DNA of 40,464 bases from a virus. Under the pieces are notes generated by a model, which searched no databases, had not been told where the DNA came from, and worked only from the letters and a program-made list of their open reading frames with translations. Shown one piece after another: positions 37,514-40,464 of the stretch; within the stretch, counting starts at the first letter, position 1; every line of letters starts with the position of its first letter. Position numbers and translations under genes: made by a program. Location: positions 1-40,464 of IMG/VR virus record IMGVR_UViG_3300023106_000008. One strand, given 5' to 3'.

Positions 37514-37875
37514 TGTTCAAATAAATTAAGTGATTGTTCTTGTTTTCTGTTTTGTTGCTGCTTAAGCCGGAAATTAAGAGATATATAAGTTCTCATTAAA
37601 CGGCCGTGAGCTACTTTCTCCTTTGCCATTGTAGTTCCGTGAGGAAAAATAATTTTTTCTGTTATAAGCTTTTTAAATACCGCGCCAAATATTTTAGGTT
37701 CGCGGGGCGGTAAATTTCATGATTCGTAAAAATCCCTTTTAAATTCTTCTGAGCTGAATTCTTTAAATTGTTTTTCTACCCAATTCCTGGCGAAACACAA
37801 AGCTGTTTCATAATATCCTATGTCCCCATTCTTAACGCTTTCAATTGCTTCTTCTTTTGTTTGTGTCTTTTTCAT
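37510..37875 (-). pseudogene. 121-codon gene interrupted by an in-frame TGA
   Basis: The frame opens at ATG 37873-37875, 2 bases after the upstream stop, and its final TGA overlaps the next ATG (ATGA), so both ends are placed exactly. Codon 53 is TGA (37717-37719). The N-terminal part (KKTQTKEEAIESVKNGD to FKRDFYES) and the C-terminal part (NLPPREPKIFGAVFKKLITE, then FPHGTT) are both good protein. Related Bacteroidetes phage proteins, as I recall them, have Gly where the TGA stands, so GGA to TGA is a likely change. Readthrough or a sequencing error are the alternatives. Confidence 0.78.
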
Positions 37876-37877
37876 CT

Positions 37878-38291
37878 CTAAAAATATTGGGTTACATTTT
37901 CAATAATATCATCACGATCAAAATTAAAACACCTAACTATCGTATCGACAACTCGGTTATAAAGCTCTGAAAATTCGATTTCATCCATATTTGAAAAAGA
38001 AATGCTTTTCGCCTCTTTTATTTCTTCTCCGTGGATTCCGTATCTGATTTCGTAAAAACCTGATTCAATAATCAAATCTTTTCTCAAATATTCCAAGTTA
38101 TTATACTGTTCCTGATTTTGGTAAAGCATATTTACCAATGCAAAAAACTTTTTATGAAATTTGTAATTTCTAGGTTTGGAATACTTAAAAACAAAAGGCT
38201 CGTTTAAAGCGATCTTTTTTGCATTTTCATAGTCACTATCATATGCGGGTTTAAAAACACCTGATAAAGTCTTTATTAGAGTAATTTCCAT
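37878..38291 (-). CDS. DUF1367-like protein (137 aa)
   Basis: The pattern KIALNEPFVFKYSKPRNYKFHKKFFALVN (in part), then NLEYLRKDLIIESGF and SISFSNMDEIEFSELYNRVVD, is that of the phage family DUF1367, found near recombination and replication genes. Its function has not been settled. The start overlaps the zinc-finger gene by one base. Confidence 0.84.
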   Translation of the reverse strand: MEITLIKTLSGVFKPAYDSDYENAKKIALNEPFVFKYSKPRNYKFHKKFFALVNMLYQNQEQYNNLEYLRKDLIIESGFYEIRYGIHGEEIKEAKSISFSNMDEIEFSELYNRVVDTIVRCFNFDRDDIIENVTQYF

Positions 38292-38701
38292 TATACTAAT
38301 TCATTGTAAGTTAATATTGACCAAGCGAAAACTTTTTTACAGGTTACTTCCGAAAACATTCCGATATGCGTATATTTATCAGGTATTTGTAAAAATTCTG
38401 CTAGCTGTTCATAAGCAGAATCACGATCAATTTTTTTATCTTTCCAAAGCATATCAAATTTATCGTGTGCTTTCTTTTTCCAATTCCTTAGTTCCTTGTT
38501 TGCCAATCTGCCTAATGTTTCTCCATTTTCGTGAGTTCCTACATAGCTGTCACAGTTAGGGAAATTAACACAGCAAATAATGCTTCTTCCTTTATATTCC
38601 TTTCCGTAAATTTCGGTTTCAGTTGTTATTCTAGTTCCTGATTTACAGTAAGTGCATATTTTAGCGTTTATAACATCTAATTGATAAGGTGTTAGTTCCA
38701 T
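38291..38701 (-). CDS. zinc-finger protein, DUF3268-like (136 aa)
   Basis: An N-terminal Cys pair CTYC (16-19) and a second set ICCVNFPNC (42-50) form a likely zinc ribbon. The next part SYVGTHENGETLGRLANKELRNW and the KKIDRDSAYEQLAEFL helix match the DUF3268 zinc-finger family, common in phages. It overlaps both neighbours by one base. Probably binds nucleic acid. Confidence 0.82.
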   Translation of the reverse strand: MELTPYQLDVINAKICTYCKSGTRITTETEIYGKEYKGRSIICCVNFPNCDSYVGTHENGETLGRLANKELRNWKKKAHDKFDMLWKDKKIDRDSAYEQLAEFLQIPDKYTHIGMFSEVTCKKVFAWSILTYNELV

Positions 38702-39147
38702 TAGAAAGTAATTGTAACGGAACTTTTTCTTGGAGTAGTAGAAACCTTTGGAACTTCGTTTCCGTAAGTATCTAAAACTTCCTGCTTTTGAGCAAGCTTA
38801 ATAAGTTCCTGTCTTGCCTTTAGGTCTTTTTCCAATTGCACATAAATTGGATCTTCGGAATAGTTTATGGTATTTCCACCATTAAAAGGAGTAAAAGTAA
38901 CACCGAAGCATTCTGTTTTTTCTTGCGGCAAGTGTTTTCTCAATTCCGAATCAGCTGAATTGATAACTTCTTTAAGCCTTGCCAAATTAGCCATTACTTG
39001 AAGCTTGTCGGTTTCTCCACTCTCTAAAAGATTATCAATCATTTTTTTTCCTGTTGCAATAGCTTCTTTTTTTGTAAAGTCTTGAGCGTATAGGTTTGAT
39101 AATTCGCCCGCTCTTAATTGCAAAAATTGTTCTGAATTTGCTCCCAT
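38701..39147 (-). CDS. hypothetical recombination-region protein (148 aa)
   Basis: The N-terminal 75 residues are helical (KKEAIATGKKMIDNLLESGE, VMANLARLKEVINSADSEL), and the C-terminal half has TFTPFNGGNTINYSEDPIYVQLEKDL followed by a charged helix. Position next to the Erf protein and this layout suggest an accessory recombination or nuclease-inhibiting protein, but I do not know the family. Starts 2 bases after the Erf stop. Confidence 0.72.
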   Translation of the reverse strand: MGANSEQFLQLRAGELSNLYAQDFTKKEAIATGKKMIDNLLESGETDKLQVMANLARLKEVINSADSELRKHLPQEKTECFGVTFTPFNGGNTINYSEDPIYVQLEKDLKARQELIKLAQKQEVLDTYGNEVPKVSTTPRKSSVTITF

Positions 39148-39149
39148 TT

Positions 39150-39692
39150 TTATTGATTTAATATTGATAATTGGTTTTCTAATTCTAAAATCTGTTCTGT
39201 TGTAGCGATAAGCCTTTTTTCAGTAATTGCTTTCAAAGTTGCTGAAATGCCTTTTTCATCTGCTCCAAGTGCTTTATTAAAGTTTTCTGAAGTAAGTATT
39301 GGTGTTTCTTTTTTCGGCTGTTGTATAGCTTTGTTTCCGTCATCATCTTCTGCGCCAACTCCGCAAATAGATTGCAACCCGTAACGTCTTGCATAAGTTA
39401 TTCCACTACCTTGTGCCTGTGCATCGTTGGGTTTTGAAAATAATATTTCTGTAAATCCTTCTAACCTTTCTCCGCTTTCGTGAAGCAAAACAGTATTAAC
39501 AAAACTCTTTCCTTCGATAAAAACAGTTGGCTGAAGTATTGCTATTCCGTTATTGTGTAAAGCTTCTAAAACAGCCTCTAAAACGCTATTCAAGTCAGCA
39601 TATTTTGATTTAAAAAAAGGGTTTGAATTACCTTTCTTTGGAGTTCTCATTTCTGATTGTGCTTTTATAAATGCTTTTGCTATTTCTGACAT
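39150..39692 (-). CDS. erf: Erf-family single-strand annealing protein (180 aa)
   Basis: The protein binds and anneals single-stranded DNA in phage recombination. The Erf signature is clear: KAFIKAQSEMRTPKKGNSNP, FKSKYADLNSVLEAVLEALH and SGITYARRYGLQSICGVGAE (about 96-118). The end is a helical tail. It works with NinG (33178-33840) and the annealing-linked genes between. Typical length for a short Erf. Confidence 0.93.
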   Translation of the reverse strand: MSEIAKAFIKAQSEMRTPKKGNSNPFFKSKYADLNSVLEAVLEALHNNGIAILQPTVFIEGKSFVNTVLLHESGERLEGFTEILFSKPNDAQAQGSGITYARRYGLQSICGVGAEDDDGNKAIQQPKKETPILTSENFNKALGADEKGISATLKAITEKRLIATTEQILELENQLSILNQ

Positions 39693-39694
39693 AA

Positions 39695-39958
39695 CTATAT
39701 TTTATTTAATTTATGGTTAAAAAGTTCTCTTAATCTGATGTATTCCGATGTATCTTCAAATCCTTTAGGACAAGATAAGTAAATGTTATTTTCGTGATAA
39801 ACCCTCTGCATATTTGCATTTATCTGCTTCAGTTCCTTAATTGACATCCTTAAGTCTTGGATTTCTTTTTGATCGTCGGTAAGTTCGATTACTTCGATTT
39901 CGTTTGCCGGATGATTAGGGTTTTCTACCCCTAATTCTGAATTGTCGTAATTTGTCAT
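39695..39958 (-). CDS. hypothetical coiled-coil protein (87 aa)
   Basis: Residues about 28-55 (TDDQKEIQDLRMSIKELKQI) form a short coiled coil; the N-terminus is acidic and the C-terminus has YIRLRELFNHKLN. No known motif. Its start overlaps the next gene upstream by ATGA and it precedes the Erf gene by 2 bases. Confidence 0.7.
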   Translation of the reverse strand: MTNYDNSELGVENPNHPANEIEVIELTDDQKEIQDLRMSIKELKQINANMQRVYHENNIYLSCPKGFEDTSEYIRLRELFNHKLNKI

Positions 39959-40203
39959 GATTTTTTTATTGAAATTTCAATATCGTTTAATTTTATATCA
40001 GTTCTAGTAACTTCATGAATTCCATCGTCTTTCCAATAAAATCCATTATCATAAATGCTTATTTTCTGTTTTTTAAATTCAGGGTGAAGTTCTTTATAAT
40101 TTAGTATTACTGACTTGAAATCTTTAAGAAATCTATCTACATTTTCCTCGGTACAATTGTCAAAGATATCTTGTATTGAATTTATTTTTATATGGCCTTC
40201 CAT
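39955..40203 (-). CDS. hypothetical protein (82 aa)
   Basis: Soluble; a helical N-terminal half (IQDIFDNCTEENVDRFLKD) and strands in the second half (ISIYDNGFYWKDDGIHEV). No motif known to me. It follows the 79-aa gene after 4 bases and is coupled to the coiled-coil gene by ATGA. Confidence 0.7.
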   Translation of the reverse strand: MEGHIKINSIQDIFDNCTEENVDRFLKDFKSVILNYKELHPEFKKQKISIYDNGFYWKDDGIHEVTRTDIKLNDIEISIKKS

Positions 40204-40207
40204 AATT

Positions 40208-40447
40208 TTACTGTTTTAAAAGTTCTTTGAATTGTTCTAGTGTTATTTCTTGGTCTTCTTCATATTTGAAACCTAAAAAGAAATCTTGGTGTATTTCAAA
40301 ATATTGAAAATAATTTATATCAATTAGTTCTGAAAAATGAAAGTTACTATAGTCGATAGAAAAACCTTTTTCTTCTACAATTTCTGCAATTTCAAATAGT
40401 GTTTCTTCATCCTTGATGAACAATACCTTGTTTTCAAATTGTTTCAT
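40208..40447 (-). CDS. small acidic protein spanning the circle junction (79 aa)
   Basis: An acidic, aromatic protein (DEETLFEIAEIVEEKGFS, then IHQDFFLGFKYEEDQE) without a known motif. The first 36 codons lie in the terminal repeat and so also appear at 1-110. After circularisation its ATG overlaps the YopX-like stop (107-109), which makes it part of the left early operon and links that operon to the replication block. Confidence 0.75.
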   Translation of the reverse strand: MKQFENKVLFIKDEETLFEIAEIVEEKGFSIDYSNFHFSELIDINYFQYFEIHQDFFLGFKYEEDQEITLEQFKELLKQ

Positions 40448-40464
40448 AGTAATTCTGGGTTTTC
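40338..40464. repeat. 127-bp direct terminal repeat (right copy)
   Basis: Identical to 1-127. It contains the start of the 79-aa gene and the last 17 bases of the YopX-like gene. Confidence 0.97.

Noticed and set aside
1-40464. Integrase, excisionase or attachment site
   Set aside because: No tyrosine or serine recombinase motif was seen in any protein. The helix-turn-helix proteins alone are not enough to call the phage temperate.
1-40464. tRNA genes and CRISPR arrays
   Set aside because: No cloverleaf with a conserved TTCGA arm was found in the gaps, and no regularly spaced direct repeats are present.

Overview
The window looks like one complete, circularly closed genome of a tailed phage infecting a member of the Bacteroidetes, most likely a Flavobacterium. 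A perfect 127-bp direct repeat joins the two ends (1-127 = 40338-40464), and an operon reads through that junction with an ATGA stop/start overlap, so the unit genome is about 40,337 bp. The host assignment rests on AT-rich DNA, promoters of the flavobacterial type (TTG, 17-23 nt, TAnnTTTG), little sign of Shine-Dalgarno sequences, and Bacteroidetes phage families (YopX, DUF6712-like connector, DUF6291/DUF6633-like replication proteins). HK97-type portal, protease and capsid, a 1015-residue tape measure and no visible sheath gene suggest a siphovirus. I see no integrase, CRISPR array or tRNA.

Nearly all genes are on the minus strand, read from high to low coordinates. From 40447 down to about 33178 lies a replication and recombination block: Erf annealing protein, DUF1367-like and zinc-finger proteins, DUF6291/DUF6633-like proteins, an XRE regulator, a stand-alone DnaA domain IV and NinG. 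A DNA methyltransferase (32237-33076) follows, then about 6 kb of small early genes (25851-32236). The packaging and virion block runs from the small terminase (25579) through large terminase, portal, protease, capsid, connectors, tail tube, tape measure, tail tip and fibers to 5391. The lysis block (3656-1233) has two small membrane or unknown proteins, a holin, an M15 endopeptidase and a lipoprotein with a C-terminal membrane segment that fits a unimolecular spanin. After a terminator, a regulated promoter at 1107-1132 starts the left early operon, which crosses the circle junction back to 40447. The only plus-strand genes are a five-gene cassette (3818-5335) that diverges from the lysis promoter and converges on the tail block.

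The most notable signal is a set of five leader RNAs, each just upstream of a first gene: 3717-3817 (plus cassette), 2142-2216 (104-aa gene and spanin), 23512-23605 (portal and virion block), 33077-33156 (methyltransferase) and 36683-36780 (110-aa cysteine protein). In each, a 7-8 nt element near the predicted 5' end is perfectly complementary to the loop (or inner part) of a strong hairpin that ends 8-20 nt before the start codon and is usually followed by a U-run. The paired elements differ in all five leaders while pairing is kept, which is covariation within one genome. This looks like a phage-wide RNA control device, perhaps a terminator/antiterminator or 5'-end pseudoknot, that I cannot match to a described family.

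Other points of interest are two genes broken by a single in-frame stop (37717-37719 and 28843-28845), a duplicated promoter-leader module with different operator palindromes (1070-1132 and 31764-31857), a fiber-like protein with a signal peptide (5602-6471), and several very small ORFs.
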